A stretch of DNA of 64,000 bases from Acorus gramineus (GCA_030737835.1 CM060854.1:14658607-14722606), one strand, 5' to 3'; positions 36,926 to 50,100 are shown, numbered from the stretch's first letter. A program made the numbers and translations. The notes: a model not told the origin generated them from the sequence alone.

Positions 36926-37955
36926 AATTTAAATTCAAATGTTTAATGAAATGCAGTACACAGTGACTACTACATGTTAGATATCTTTTTAAACTTCATT
37001 GTTACAATTACATATAATTTCTATTTGCATAGTTGAAAAAAATGCAGTACATGAGTGATTGTTACATTTTGGACCGTTACATTTATGAATGTAACAAAAT
37101 TAGAAAACGTGTATTCAAGATGAGGATTGAAATATTAACATCACACACACCATTATGTATTAAATGTAACGATATCAAAGTAACAAATATGAAAATATAT
37201 CGAAACCTAATAAAAAGATGCGGAATAACGATCAACAAATAAACGAGATTCATTACTCTTAATTGGTACATGTAACATATATTGAAAAATTGATCATCAT
37301 AAATTTAATTTTAATTTCGAATGTTATTTTCAATCCAAAAAGTCAAGATATGATGAAAACAATTCACAAAACCAGATCCAGAAGGCGTTGATTGGAAATT
37401 CAACTCCATAAAGAACAAACAATGTTTTCGAACTTCACATGATTAAACAAATCCTAGAGATCTACAATGGTTTCACCGTATTCAAATCAATTTTGATTTA
37501 AATTTAATTTCGAATGTTATTTTCATTCCAAATCGAATACGAATTGAAGATCCACCTCCATTAAAAACGTTGATTGAAGATCACATACCAGATCGAGTAG
37601 GCGTTGATTGAAGATCCACGTCCATTAAAAATGAACAATGTTTTTGAACTTCACCGGATTAAAAATTCCTATAGAGCTACGATGGTTTCACAATATTCAA
37701 TCGGTTTTGATTTGATTTGGTTGACGATGATCTGCAAATACAAAACCTAAAATGATCGGCAGTTGTAAATCTCCCCAATATGCGGTTAGAATGTTAATCA
37801 ATTGTGACGCCATAGTCGGATCAATGTGTAACTGTCTATTAATCCCCAAAAAAAAAAAGGGTATTATGGACAATGTGTGTATACCATGTCATGGGGCCTG
37901 ATTTGGGGCCTGTGAATTTGGGGCTTGGGAATCATTATTTTCAGATAATTTGAGT
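36926..37955. repeat. right sub-terminal region of the MULE
   Basis: Non-coding. It carries TGTAAC/GTTACA words up to about 37280, then two tandem copies (about 37308-37520 and 37500-37739, offset about 216 bp) sharing TTTCGAATGTTATTTTCA, GGCGTTGATTG and AACAATGTTTT. The terminal inverted repeat occupies about 37885-37950. Confidence 0.7.
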
Positions 37956-38138
37956 TGTCAACCAAACAGAAATCATACATATTAAGCTCTGAAATTCAGT
38001 TTTCAGCTAAATAAGCTCTTATATTTGACACCGCCAAAAAACCACCTAACTTATTTTTCCGCCGACGCATAACGCCTCTTCGTCCCCCACGTGAAAAGAC
38101 GATGGTATCCCCTGGAACTTTGAGTTATTTACGAGTGG

Positions 38139-38146
38139 TATATAAG
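38139..38146 (+). promoter_or_regulatory. probable TATA box of the WDR91-like gene
   Basis: TATATAAG lies about 30 bp upstream of a pyrimidine-rich start region (CTCTCTCCTTACATTTTTCTC) and about 80 bp upstream of a leader containing AAACCCTAGCC. It is only about 85 bp from the right edge of the nested transposons. Confidence 0.5.
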
Positions 38147-38169
38147 CTAATTTTTTTGACCAAACAATC

Positions 38170-41100
38170 TCTCTCCTTACATTTTTCTCGAGTTCTCGAT
38201 CTGGTCGACTCGCCAGAGAAACCCTAGCCTCCCTTTCTCACGAACTACCTCCACCGTCGCCGGACCCCCCGTTTTCCAGCAACTCCATCGTCGCCGGACC
38301 ACCCATTGTCGAGCCCCTCCGCCGGACCATCCACCGTCGCGTGTCTTCCCTCTCTCTTTCATTTCGGCGGTCTCTCAGATCTGGTAAGACAAAATCGAAA
38401 CCCTAATTCCACTTTCCTTCACTTCAACCAGTCTCTGTTATTACAAACTGATAGGGTTTTGGTTCTTCATTAGGGTTTTAATCTTTCGTTGTTCCCCTCT
38501 CTCTCTCTCTCTGGCAGACACATCACCTCCCCTAAAACCCTATCCACTCGTCCCCTTCGTCTCACCCACATCGTCCTGGCCAGCGTCAAGAAGATACTCA
38601 AGGTTGACGACCCCGTCGGCATTGCCATCGCCGGGCTCACTGCCGACGGGAGGGTCCTCTCCAGGTATCTCAGATCGGAAGCTTCGTGTAGGAGTCTCCG
38701 CTTCCAGTCTGACGCCTCGTCGTCCACCTCGCCAACAAGGCCCAGATAGCCCTCCCCCTCTCTCCCCATTTTGGGGAACCCTAGATTTCAATCCCGTCCT
38801 ATTTTTGGATATTATTTCTTCCATCTTTTAATTCATTCATAGGGCTTGTCTTTTGTTTGCTAAACACTTATGATCTGATTGTGTTGTGATTTATTTCCTT
38901 GGATCCTGCACAAATTCATGCTATGGGTTTTTTGTGTTTGATGACAGACAGTGAATGTTCAGTTGAGTTTGGAGAACTTTAGGTTTTTTGAGTAAGGGTA
39001 ATTTGGTAATGACTCATTTCAGAGAACTATTTTACATGAAAAATTTTCAAAGACTAAAGTGTCCCAAACATGATTTTTATTTTTCCCAGAAAGCTTGAGT
39101 TTGGAAAACAGAGTTTCAAAACCAGCTTCAGGTAAATCTCGGTTTCTTATCGCATAACCAAACGGACCCTAATAGCAGGGGACTTTGGAGAACTTTTCTT
39201 TTCTCTTCAGAGTTGTCTTTTTTTTTTGTTGTGATGCACTTGTTTTCTGCATTTTTTTATCACCATTTTGCTCATTCTGCATGTTCAAGGTGAAACATCT
39301 GACCATCACCAAAGTCCCTTCTTCCAAATATTCATAGTATTTGCCACTGTAATGGTCAATGGACATGTGAAATTTTTGCAACTAAAGCTTTAGCTTTCAT
39401 GCAGGCTCATACTTAATGGATAACATGCAATATGCTGAGGAGCTTGTAAAGGAGTTTCTCGTTTTTCGAGGTTTCATGAACACACTGCAAATTTTTGAAA
39501 CAGAGCTGTCCACAGATGTGGGTAAAGCCTTTCAAGTGGATAAAATCTTGGACTTGATTTTTTCAGTTTATGTGCCCAAATTTCAAGCAGATAAATTAGT
39601 TGGGCTCCTGAGTTTTTTCAAGCAGTGTTTTTCATCATCTTCAGAAGCTGCACTTATTGACACATTATCTAAACTGGAGGTCTCAATTTTACGTTACTAT
39701 ATTGTACATGCTTTAAACTCCGCCAGACAGGACAAAGTCATAGAGTTTTATGGTACATATGGCAATGTTCTGTTGCAAAGATGTGATGATTGGACACCAT
39801 GGTTCGGTGAGTGACATTATTCTCTGACATCGCCTCCCTTGTCAATGTTGGCATATTCCTAACTAATACCATTATGTCATGCAGCAATTCCATATATGAA
39901 AAACCCAAATCTGGATCCTCAGTTTCGAGTTTACTTTTCGAAGGAATGGTTTGATGCCTTGCTTCTCTTGGTTAGAAATTTCTTAAGTGAAATCTTCAAT
40001 GGCATTCATATCCTTCAGTTTAACTTATTTTCTTGTTTTTCGTGATTCATGCCTAAAGAGTAGAAATTGAGGAAAGAGATAGAATACTATAATTGATTGT
40101 GCACAATTTATTTATTGCGTCGCACTATATTCTAACAGTTGGTGGCAATGAGGCATCGTGTTGTGCATTAGAATTCTAAATGGTGAGAAAATAGTATCAT
40201 ACACTTGTGGAACACTTCAATTTTATTATCACCAAAATTGTGTGTTTTTGTGCTTATTTTTTAAAGACCATTTTCCTTAATCCATCCACGCCTTCCTGCT
40301 CTGTTAAAGATAAGCATTGAGAAGAATACCATCAAACGTCTCAAGAAAGACATAAGGCAACTGAACCTCAAGTTGTCCCAACTTCAGGCTATGTTAGAGG
40401 CAAAAGAGTCTGAGCTATCACAATTAAGAAGGTATCACATCTATTTTAGTGTTGTATAGTGAGATGGCCAAGAAAATTATGCTATACTTGTGTTGGGTAT
40501 TCAAGTTTTCCATGTTACTTCAAATAATGGCTCTTATGCATGCTGACGACTTTGCATTATATCTGTTTGCATTGATCTACTCTTTCTTATGCATATGATT
40601 ACATGCATGCATGCTTTGATGCAATGTAATTACACACATTTACTCATCCTATATGGGAAACGAGTTGTCATCTGCTCTGATCTACATAGATAAAAAGTTC
40701 GTATACTGATCTTAAGTTTTCAAAGATGGTGAATTTTATTGTAAACTACTTTTGTAGAAGCCTGAATAACATATGTTTGTGCCTTGATCCATTTGCATAT
40801 GCGTTGAATAACCTCTGTATCCTTTTGCTCAGATTAGTATGCTCTTCATAATGCATAATGTATCTGCACAGGAAAGGACACACACGTAACGTATTTTGAT
40901 TTATCTGGGTGCTTCATATTTTCATTCCTCACTTTCAAGCTTTTTATAAAATAAGCCCTCTATTTTGCAAATTAAACAGTCATTAAATTGTTTAGACACA
41001 TATACATACATGTGTGGTAGAGAGATCTACGTATTAATGTTGTAAGACGCTAGGCGTAGTTGGGTGATTGAGGAGGGACTAGGGATTAATTGGGAATTAA

Positions 41101-44100
41101 TCAATCACATTTTAGAATAATAATAATACATATAAATGTACATATTATATATATAACATTTTTTTACTGCAAAATAATAATAAAGTCACATCAAAATAAA
41201 ATTAATAATATAAGCATAATAAGATAACATAAAAAATAATTAATAATAAATAAGGTAACTTAATTGCTTATTAGTCAACTAGGGATTAATAAAAAAAAGT
41301 GGCTAAGCATTAAGTATTACGGGTTGGGGCTGCCTAAGCTTAGGTTGGGGATTAATTGGGGTCTAGAAGGGATATTTAGAACATTGGCTGGATAAGGATA
41401 ACACTACATATGCACACTATACGTATATATTGTGTGTATATGTAGTGTATATTTCCCTTCTTGGCAACTCATTGCCATTAACTTAATAGGAAAGTCGTCT
41501 ATTACAACTTGGAGTGGACATTTCCAAACCATAATGTAAATAATGTAGATTCATAAACTCATCATTCAAGAGATCAATAATAACTTTGCATGTAAGACTG
41601 GAAAATATACATGGATTAAGATATTTATAATAGAAAGCAGAAGTAAGACAAGGTGAGTTAAATAAAAAAAATGACGTCAATACATATGACAGTATGATAG
41701 ATTGGCAAATTGAGCTTTGGTTAGCCGGTTATCACCCCGTCTCTGAAAAGGAGGTCAGGGGATCAAACCCACTGTGCCAAATGTGCATAACGGGGACCGA
41801 TTTTCAAAAAAAAGAGTATGATATATTGAAGGAACATATTTGTGCCACAAAATAAATTCACAAACATCATATACATAATTACTGTCTTCTTAGATCTTTA
41901 GGACTCATTACACAATACCAGAAAAGAAAACATACTTAAGAAGATCTACACGTAGAATTGCTCTTGCTTAATTAATGATGACAGTGAAGAATGCAAGCTC
42001 ACCACTCCACACATGCCAGGGCACAGAAGATTAATCTAGGATGGCACCTGGATGGAATCTAGTCTGAAGGAAAAAAAGATTGTGAGACATGAATTTCAGT
42101 AAGATAATATAATATCAAACTATGCCAAGCAATGATGGTAAAGATAGAAATAGTTGAAACATGCTGCAAACAACATAACCTTCAAATGACATTAGCAATC
42201 CACACATGACCCACTACTGATGCTAGATTATTCAATGTATGAGTAGGTTAGAGGATCACTATGCTCCTCAAAATGCATCAGTCAAATACAAGCTCTTGTA
42301 GAATCTGAATCAGACAATTCTCTTCATGCATAGTCTTCTCTATGCAGCCTGCTCCATGCACTAAGTATGCATGTATATGTATATGTATGTGTGTGTATAT
42401 ATATATATATATAGGAAATATGAGTACTTTTTTTTTTTTTTTTTGAAAATTGGTGCCAACTAGTTAACCAATGGCGGATAATATTAAGCATGGTAGCTCC
42501 ACATAGGAGTAGCTTCACAATAAGTTGAAACAAGGCCACTTGAATACTCCAGAATTTCTTTAACCTAAAGAATCATCCTTAAAGAGTAATTGATTATGCT
42601 ATTTCATCAAGGTGCGCACAGCAGGTCATTGGAATGCCACCATAGACTTTAAGGTATGCCAATCACATGTTTCATCAATGTGCAACATTATGAAATTCTG
42701 ATATACACACCATTGCTTAGGTTACCTTTATCCTGGATAGCCCTCCCCATGATGGCAGTTCAATGCACTTGGTAGTGCGCACATACTTGCTTAGGCTGCA
42801 ATTGCTTATTCAAAGTAAGGTTATTCGAACACTTAACAACTTCTTCAATCCGGAGAAGCACTAAAGGGGCAACTCACTATGCTCTGCACTTAGGAGAAGA
42901 TATCATGGGTTAGCCATAAAGGTTAGCCCCTGTCTCTAGTCATATGCTTCTAAGTGCTTAGACCAAAACTTGGTGTCTTATTCGTAATTAAAGTCATCAA
43001 TGTTGCTACTTGCTAAACGAGCTATTTAGAAAGATGGAAGTTCATACCCCCAGGGCCAGGGGCATTTCCATGTTCAATGTAATTGTTTAAATGACAAATG
43101 GACAAATGAACGGTAAGTAGTGACATTTGAACCATAGCATTCAAATGGTGCCTTAGTCGCCCAAATATAACAGAAGTAAATCATAGGTTGATCTAGACAA
43201 GGACCATTCGGACATGGTGCAGAGCTATTTGGGCCATCAGAAAGGCTAGGGCTGTTGGTCGATAACCGAAACACTAGAATTGCTTGAAAGCTATTAGTCT
43301 TGTATCATGAAATCATTTGAATGGAGCTCAACTATTTGAACATTATATGTGAAATCTTGTCATCATCTGGAATTCTGAACTGCTTGCAGAATAACGTGAG
43401 TGTCTGAAAGCAGAAAAACATGGATTACAAACAAAGAAAATTTATTATATTAAGTACGTGAAAACTCTACAAAACAGAGCAATACCTTCTCAGCTCATAA
43501 ATGTGCTAAATCAATCAATCTGCAGTTCATGCCAAGAACATTACATTAACCCTCTTCACAATTTATAGATTCCCAACCGTCAGCCCCATCACTCTTTTAG
43601 TCAAACAAAACCTAAAACTGACACATTCAATGAATATAAATCTATCAAATTAACATAAAACATTGTGTTTACTTTGTGTACATAGGAGTTTTTTTTGGTT
43701 TAGACTTTAGAATTAAATATTCTTGGCATATCTGACTATTGTGTCTTTCTGACTGGATATTGTTTGGTTTTGGAACTCAATAGGATTTCACCTACTTCGG
43801 AGGCTGGTGTGCTCCATAGGAATGGTTCTATGAGAGAGTCATCATCAGAGAGATCACAGACATATGTATCTGAACACATTAATCCTCAAGGAAGGGGTCT
43901 GCTTGCGATTGATTCCCATTCACTTGAAGTGAAACCTGGATTGAAGGTATGGGATTCTCCCAGTTCTATGAGGATCTCATCAGAATCTACCCTATCCAAG
44001 TTAGAAACTGACTCAAATTCGCTAATTAAGTTATCTATCAGAGATGATGACGGCGCTCAAACCTCTACTGATGTTTCAGGCAGGTTGACAATCTGTCTCT

Positions 44101-47100
44101 ATTTTATTTATCTCGCGCCTTCCTTTGCTTGATAAGATTTTATATCCCTTGCTCACATTGTAAATGATTTGAGAATGTAGGAGTATGTAGGTGTATCTTT
44201 TTTTTTGTTTGAACATCAGGATTAGAAAATCTCTTTTACCATTAATATGCAAGTCAATTTAATTTAAAAGAAAATGCTTTAGTATATCTATATCCTTTGA
44301 TAAGGTTGACTATATACAGTTCGGCTAGGAAATCTGCATTGACTTTGTGATACATTAAACCCATCTATATATTGTTATCAGACGTCTAGTCAACACTTCA
44401 TTTATATTGAACTCTACAAACTAGCCTATTTAAGGTTTGGTTTTTCTTTTTCTTAAATGCTGCTCCATGCACATTTGGTAAAACGGGTGTTATCCCCTGA
44501 CCTCCTTTTCAGAAACAGGGGTGCTAACTGGCTAACCGAGGCTCAGTTTGCCACATATAAGGTTCTTTGATACATATAATTTATCTGAGACAATAATATA
44601 ATGTTACCCTATGAACATGATGATATAGCTTCTTTTATTCTTGTGAATGGGTTTTCATTAAATCTTTCCCTCTTTCTCTTTTCTTTCTTTTTAAAAATTG
44701 GTGCCCCACTGCCCCCCAAGATTTGATCCCTTGACCTCCTTATTGAATAGGGGGGTGCTAGCCAGCTTTCCTTCTCCCATTGACTGAAGGGAAGGTCTCA
44801 TCTCTCGCTTTTGTAACAGTCTTGTTGGGATCTTATCAGCTCCAGACCTTTCCTTGTTAATGTCTACATGTGTGAATTCACACCTTAGCTCTTCATAATA
44901 CCTCCCTTTCGGATTTTCCAATGACCATTTGTACTTTTTGTAGCTTTTGAGAGTTGTTTAAACATGTTGCTTCCAAAAAAATGATGAAAGAATATCTCAT
45001 GAACAGCCATGTAGTGGTTCTGCTTTATCTGGTGCCCAATGACTCTGAAATGCTGTGTCTCACCCTTATTGAAATGCTGTATCTTACACTTACTTACATG
45101 TTTCTACAATTGAAGTAAATTGAGATGTTTAATCACTTCCTGTACTGCTAGCCTGTTTGTTCCTCTTCCGCAACTAGGTTTATGCCTTGCAATGTGATAG
45201 CATGATAAAATTGTCATATGACTTTTATAGTAGATATACAGTCTTCTGAACTGCATTGATGTCATGTAGCCCCCTTATTATCTAGTTTGCCCAGTCTTTA
45301 CCATGATGTGATTCTATGTTTATACTGGTTTCAAGTTTCGGATCCGCCCTTGGTCTGCCTTGGGACTGACAATTTGGGAACAACTGAATTCTATTTTCTT
45401 CTTGTCTTGCTGCTGCCTATAATTTGTGGACTTCTAATATCTCTGTCTTTCTGCAATCATCTCTTCATTAATTGATTGTACTTTTCTATGTTTCATGCAA
45501 TAGACATGTAGATGATAGTATGTGAACCATCTTCCTCATAAACTTCTGTTATGATGTAAATTTTATTTTTCTACAGAAGATAGAAGAGCAGTGCTGACAG
45601 AAGAAGAATTTCCAGAAGCGAAAGTGGAATTTCAGGTGGGCTAGTCTTCCCTCAATATATTGTATAATATATTGGTAATTTGGTTCCTCTTTTATCATTT
45701 TCATACGTTGCAAAAGAACAAAGTCTTCAACAAATGTTGTTTTTGATGTATGCTAATATCTAAGCATTGACAACGGGCTTGGGCCAGGGCCATCCCGGCC
45801 ATGAAACTTAGGCCCAAGCCTGCTGGGCCCAGGCCTGGCCTGCTGTGTAAAATCCAGGCCCTAGGCCCACCCACAGGTTTGGGCCTGAATGGGCCAGGCA
45901 CGGACTTCTGGCCAATGAGTGTGTCAGTGAGCCTAATTGTTTTTTCAATTAATTTTTTTTATTGTACATTGATGATATCTAAAATCATTATAATGTATAG
46001 TATATGATTGAATGTTTTATATTTATTTTTTGCTCCACCTATATATAGATGAGGAGGGTGAAATTGTTTTTTTTTTTTTAATGAAAAAAAAATAAAATAA
46101 AGAAGTGACAATGGTTGCCCCTCCCCGGCACTGCAGCGCCTTGGCTCGGGCCAGCCCTGGTTTCTGACGGGCCATTTTTTTTGAGTGGATCAGGTTTGTG
46201 GGCTTTGAGCCTGTTTCTGATGGCTACTAATATCTTGAAAGCCATGATTCACAGGAGACATTCTTAGGCCACACAAGTCCGATTAGCAGATGTCGCTTTT
46301 CTGCAGCAGGAACCAATATTGCAAGTGCTTCTATTGATGGCACAGTCAGGTGAGTACAATTGTCTAAACTTATTGCTAAATAGAATTTATTTTGAGCTTA
46401 CTTGTAGGTGGATTTTGTTGATTTTATTCCTTTTTTTTCTCACTTTGTCTGGTTTCCATTAAGGATCTGGACATATGATTCGTCAACTCCAACATCCAGA
46501 AATGCGACTATCTATTGTGGTGCTGAGATTATGTCACTAGATTGGGAATGCAAATCAGATCGCTTGGTATGCTCAGTGAATTAAATTACAAATTTTAATG
46601 CATGCAATTTTTTAGGTTTTAAATATTCAGTGTTTTCTCATTGGTCTTATTACATCCTTGACAATAGCTGCTCGTAGGCACTGGTGGTGGAGGAATTAAA
46701 GCATGGAATGTTGATGCCAAGAGGGTAGTTTGTGATCTCAATACAAGTGCAGAATTTCCAAGGTCTGCATTGAAATTTTTTATTATCTTCAATCATAATT
46801 GTATCTTAGAACTTTTATTAAGCAAAATTTTGTGAATATATAATTGCAGTATTTTGGACCTGAAGTGCAGCCCTGTGGACCCAATCTTTGTCTCTGCAGC
46901 AGCTTCTAGGGGGTATTGTTCTCTCAATTTCATTTACCCTATGCCAAGCATTTGTCTTTTTTTTTTTTTTTGCATGTTCAACATAAAAGAAATCCTCTTT
47001 GAGTCTACATTCTAAAGCATGGCCATGGAAGGTTTAAATTATCAGTGTTGATGTTGTCAAGTCCCCCTCAATGGACATGTAAAGGGTGGGAAAAAACTGG

Positions 47101-50100
47101 CAGTTTGTTAAAAATAAATGAGACAGAGCATGGAACATTGAATTTCACATGGAACTTTGAGATTGTCTAGAAACTATCGAGAAATGTGAGGGCCCTGAGA
47201 CACTTTCAGTTCCTTTGGGGGTAAAAATCATTTGGCAGTATCATCTTTACTTGCATTTTTGTCCTTGGAAAAGCTACCTGTGTTGCTTATGTTGATCAAG
47301 GAATGAGAGGATGGGACAAGAGGATGCGCACCCGACAAACAAACAATTGGATAATACAGTAGTCTAGACTATGGATTGTTTTTCCATTTATTTGGGATCT
47401 AACAGCATGGTCTTTTAAAAGCAATTGTATAAGCTGCAATGATTTTCCAGATTCAAATCGGTACACTACTTAATCATTTTATTAATAATTTTATGGAATC
47501 ATATTCTATGTTTTATAATTATATTAAGGTGTCAAAACATTAAGTCTTATTTTTTCTTGATCAACAAAGATAATTCTTCCACTTGAAAAAGATCTTCTGG
47601 CAAGAATTCATCTCTTTTCTTTAAGCACGATGACAATACTCCTGTGGCTTCTGCAATTGAATAAATATGTCCTCATCTTATAGGAAAGGCTCCAGTAACA
47701 TTAAAAGATTGGGATTTGCTTCCTTGACTGTTTGGAATATGAAGACTTGGAAAGCTATGGTATATGTGGTTGTTACGTAGTTATTACCAGCTTGAATTTA
47801 GTTTGATGTTACTAAACCTCCATGATTTTTTTGTTCCCTTTCACAAAGTCAGTTCTTCCACTTGGAAAAGATCCTCCGGCAATAACTTCTCTATGCTTTA
47901 ACCACAATGGGAAGATTCTAGCGGCTTCAGCAATTGATGGAATGATTCACATGTTTGGTATCCTAATACATATTTTTATTGTTTGAAATTTGTTATTTAC
48001 AATATTTTCAAGTGTATTTTAAATTGGAAGTCCATACAGAGGTTTAGATTGTAATGACAGACCGCCTTATCTATTTTTTTTTTTTAATAACAGATATGTC
48101 TGCTAGCCTGCAAATCACAGGTTGGCCTGCACACGATTCTGCAGTAAGCTCTGTGTTATTTGGACCTGATGAGACAAGCATATTCAGTTTGGGCACGGAT
48201 GGAAAGGCAAGTTTGTTAAACGCTGTTTGGAAGAATTATTATGTATAAAATTATAAAGAAACTGAGCAAAATGTTGTTTCTTCTGTATAACTTTCAATAC
48301 TTAAAATGATAAGGCATGGTTTTTAGATTAGGGTGCATTCAAAGAATTTGCCGTACATATGTCCACAAACAATCATTATCAAATAATATATTTCTGCTTT
48401 TCATAATAGGATCTAGTGGAACTGCTCATTTCTTTGAATTGTCCAACACCATACTATCCTTTTTCCTGCTGGCATTAAACTTTTTTTCTCTTTAGTTTTT
48501 AATTTTTTTTTAAGGATATGCTTTTCTTCATGATCATATATATATATATATATATACTCTCTTTTTTTAGTTTGATGCCTACCAATGGGTGAGAAGTAGG
48601 TGAGAAACTCTTTATTTCTAATTTATTGGACTTTCATTTAGTACACACCTGGTTTATATTTTCATCTGTCCAGTTCTAACTCAATAGGCATGTTGATAGG
48701 TTTGATAGGTCTCCTTCAATCTTAATTGCAGACATTTCATACACCATGTACTCTGTTTTTTTCTTAATAATCCAAAGTCTTATGTCTTCCAGGATGTTCT
48801 GCTGTACCTCCAATCTCTAGTATTCACTTAATCCAAGTCGTTATTTTTCTAATATTAATCCATCATCAGTGAGCAACAAGTACCAGGGTGCTTTGTCTTG
48901 AATATGTTGTCATTTCATCCATAAGAATTGTGAAATTGTAAGGGGTTGAAGTAGATGATTATTGTAAAACTATGGCTACAAGAAATTTCCCGCTAGGGTG
49001 CAAGTAATCCTCACATTACTACGTTCTTCTTCTTATTCTTCCTTCTTTTTTTTTTGAGAAAGGATTAAAACTATTCAGTTCTTCTTAAACATGCAAAGTT
49101 CTCAAACGAGTTCATTCTTCTTCACATGTTCTCAAGCTGGTTCCCACAATTTCAAATTAGATCCCTCCAAGAATTTTGGAATTGGGAAAGAGAAATGTGG
49201 GTTATCTTGAATTTTTGATATACATGTCCAACTCTGTTAAACTGTATCTCTTTGTATTTTTTTTATTATCTAGTTTACTCATTTGTGAGGGGTCAGGTAG
49301 TTTAATCAAGGATTAGAGTTGCACGAGGATAAAGTTGAAATTTTTATTTGTTGAAAGTTGAAACCATTTACACAGTTTGAATATCAGCGTTATCCACTTA
49401 TTGCATTTCTGTTGCAACTTTTGACATGTTTTCCTAGTGACCTGTAGCTGGTAGTTTTTTTTTGAGCAATTGCATAGTTTTTCTGAGTAATTTAATTCAC
49501 TGTTTACATTTGTATCAGTCGATACACTATAAATGAAGCTCAGAAGTAAATTTAATATTATGACACACATAATTGCAGATATTTGAATGGAGTCTACAAA
49601 ATCAGGGTCAAGTACTTTGGTCCAGGGATTGTAGCAGGTAAATATTACTGGCCTTGATAAATATTGATTTCATGTTATAGTTTTGATAGGAAGTAAGACG
49701 GATGTACTTTAATAAAACAGAACACATGCCACTTTAAATTATATTATGAGGTCCAGCATCCTCAAAAACATGTAAGAAAACTGATATTCCCATAATTTAT
49801 GGGTCACCATTGCATAGCTGCAGAGTGCTGTTGTTTTCCATTGCAATCTTTGCTGAGTCATATTTGTAGTGAAATAGTTTTAGTTGCAGTTGAATCAGAT
49901 ACCAAGGGGAGTACCATCATCCTGAATGACCTAATTCTCTGTTTTATTCTTATGTGATCATCTTTGCTAATTTGATTAATCATTCTGCATGTGACCTGCT
50001 GTTTGTTATGGAATAAGTAATAATTACAAAATGATCCAAATCATAACAAAGAAACTATTTAAACTTAATAAGGATGGATGCTCTAAATCTGTGCATTTAT

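Larger units (their letters stand above)
18909..37955. mobile_element. Mutator-like element with Ulp1 cargo and FAR1-type transposase
   Basis: Both ends share an imperfect terminal inverted repeat of roughly 50-60 bp. The left end has TGATACCTAGGCCCC followed by two more GCCCC blocks and CCCCATGA. The reverse complement of the right end has TGATTCCCAAGCCCC with the same blocks and CCCCATGA. A GAAA lies just outside on each side. Inside are an Ulp1 protease gene on the plus strand and a MULE transposase with a FAR1 DNA-binding domain on the minus strand, arranged tail to tail. This is the layout of plant MULEs that carry Ulp1 (the Kaonashi type). The 9-11-bp target duplication is unclear; only ATAAT recurs at both flanks. 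Without the LTR retrotransposon the element is about 9.3 kb. Non-coding parts are packed with TGTAAC/GTTACA. Confidence 0.82.
12148..38055 (-). mobile_element. PIF/Harbinger transposon split by a nested MULE
   Basis: The outer element of a nest. The left end reads AGGTGGTGTTTGGC at 12148. The reverse complement of the right end (about 38055) reads AGGTGGTTTTTTGGC, and the similarity continues through a shared TGTTTGGTT block (left about 12297, right near 37971). Inside are the two proteins expected of PIF/Harbinger, a Myb/SANT-like protein and a DDE transposase, both on the minus strand. The right arm is interrupted at about 18909 by the MULE and resumes at about 37956. Flanking trinucleotides are CTA (left) and TAA (right), so a clean TWA duplication is not demonstrated. 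The right boundary is inferred from the inverted repeat. Confidence 0.7.

Noticed and set aside
18890-37975. A 9-bp target duplication for the Ulp1 MULE
   Set aside because: Only ATAAT is shared between the flanks (near 18900 and 37957), too little to define the duplication; the terminal boundary is uncertain by several bases.
12145-38058. TAA/TTA duplication for the Harbinger element
   Set aside because: Flanks read CTA and TAA, which do not match, so the exact ends are left open.
41705-41814. tRNA-like A and B boxes suggesting a tRNA gene (also 56607-56839)
   Set aside because: There is no cloverleaf-closing acceptor stem or anticodon arm; A-rich tails and target duplications show SINE copies.
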